This document shows, piece after piece, positions 6,132 to 6,361 of a stretch of 6,361 nucleotides of DNA. A program made the position numbers and the translations under genes. Each line of letters begins with the position of its first letter. Position 1 is the stretch's first letter. The notes below the pieces were generated by a model. That model saw nothing but the letters and a program-made list of their open reading frames with translations, searched no databases and had not been told where the DNA came from. The DNA comes from CAZMFZ01 sp046152935 (GTDB taxonomy: Bacteria > Bacteroidota > Bacteroidia > Cytophagales > UBA9547), in the NCBI GenBank assembly GCA_046152935.1, contig JBJXGB010000023.1:1-6361 (forward strand), written 5' to 3'.

Positions 6132-6361
6132 ATGGATAGATACGTTGACCTTATTCACCAAAATTACGAGTTTCCTACAGTAGAATTCAAAGAACTTAAA
6201 AACGAGCTTTATTTTCACGACATTCCATTGATGAAGCTCATCAAGAAATACGGAACTCCTTTAAGATTAACATATCTCCCAAAAATAACCCAGCAAATTC
6301 AAAAGGCACGCAGGCTTTTTCGCAATGCGATGAAAAAATACGAGTTTGATGGCAGCTATAC
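6132..6361 (+). CDS. Arginine decarboxylase, PLP-dependent (alanine racemase-fold type), N-terminal part only
   Basis: Probable first enzyme of polyamine synthesis: arginine to agmatine plus CO2, cytoplasmic, PLP-dependent. Seen: 76 full codons from an ATG at 6132, cut by the right edge. The N-terminus (MDRYVDLIHQNYEFPT) and the run NELYFHDIPLMKLIKKYGTP (24-43), then LTYLPKITQQIQKAR (46-60), match what I know of the Bacteroidota arginine decarboxylase group (about 460 aa, shorter than E. coli SpeA). IPLMKLIKKYGTPL is the usual entry strand of the group IV decarboxylase barrel. The PLP lysine and all active-site residues lie beyond the window, so specificity for arginine rather than diaminopimelate or another carboxylate cannot be confirmed here. 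Divergent from the ElyC-like gene with 104 bp between them. Confidence 0.75.
   Translation, partial: MDRYVDLIHQNYEFPTVEFKELKNELYFHDIPLMKLIKKYGTPLRLTYLPKITQQIQKARRLFRNAMKKYEFDGSY

Overview
The window looks like chromosomal DNA from a Bacteroidota bacterium, probably of the Cytophagales/Flavobacteriia type. The DNA is AT-rich. Start codons lack Shine-Dalgarno sequences and instead sit in A/T-rich leaders. Several upstream regions hold matches to the Bacteroidota sigma consensus (TTTG, 17-23 nt, TAnnTTTG). The proteins (a Bacteroidota-style M23 peptidase with a long C-terminal extension, DUF2452, a stand-alone SUI1 protein, a short-type arginine decarboxylase) also fit that phylum. I could not assign a genus.

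Layout: (1) 1-539, minus strand, is the N-terminal part of the ABC-F translation factor EttA, cut by the window edge. (2) Divergent from it, 750-1085 plus encodes a SUI1/eIF1-like initiation factor. (3) 1102-3012 minus encodes a secreted M23 metallopeptidase with all active-site residues; it seems to start at TTG. (4) A 111-bp divergent region with a perfect TAAATTTG -7 box and a perfect DnaA box leads to 3124-3396 plus, a small protein of unknown function, and 3457-3912 plus, a DUF2452 protein. (5) Two minus-strand genes follow: an ElyC/YdcF-like (DUF218) membrane protein (5257-6027) and, 57 nt downstream, a six-TM sensor histidine kinase (3925-5199). (6) 6132-6361 plus is the start of an arginine decarboxylase, cut by the window edge.

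Two themes can be inferred. EttA and the SUI1 protein both act around translation initiation and share a 210-bp divergent control region. The M23 peptidase, the ElyC-like protein and the histidine kinase all relate to the cell envelope and its sensing. The rest looks like ordinary core-genome content. I see no mobile element, CRISPR array, tRNA, rRNA or prophage, no gene-free stretch over 300 bp, and no convincing new multi-gene system. The most notable signals are small: a DnaA box at a predicted transcription start, an 18-bp palindrome at a 12-nt convergent junction, a TTG start beside an out-of-frame ATG-AAT-TAA, and a short upstream ORF overlapping the SUI1 start.
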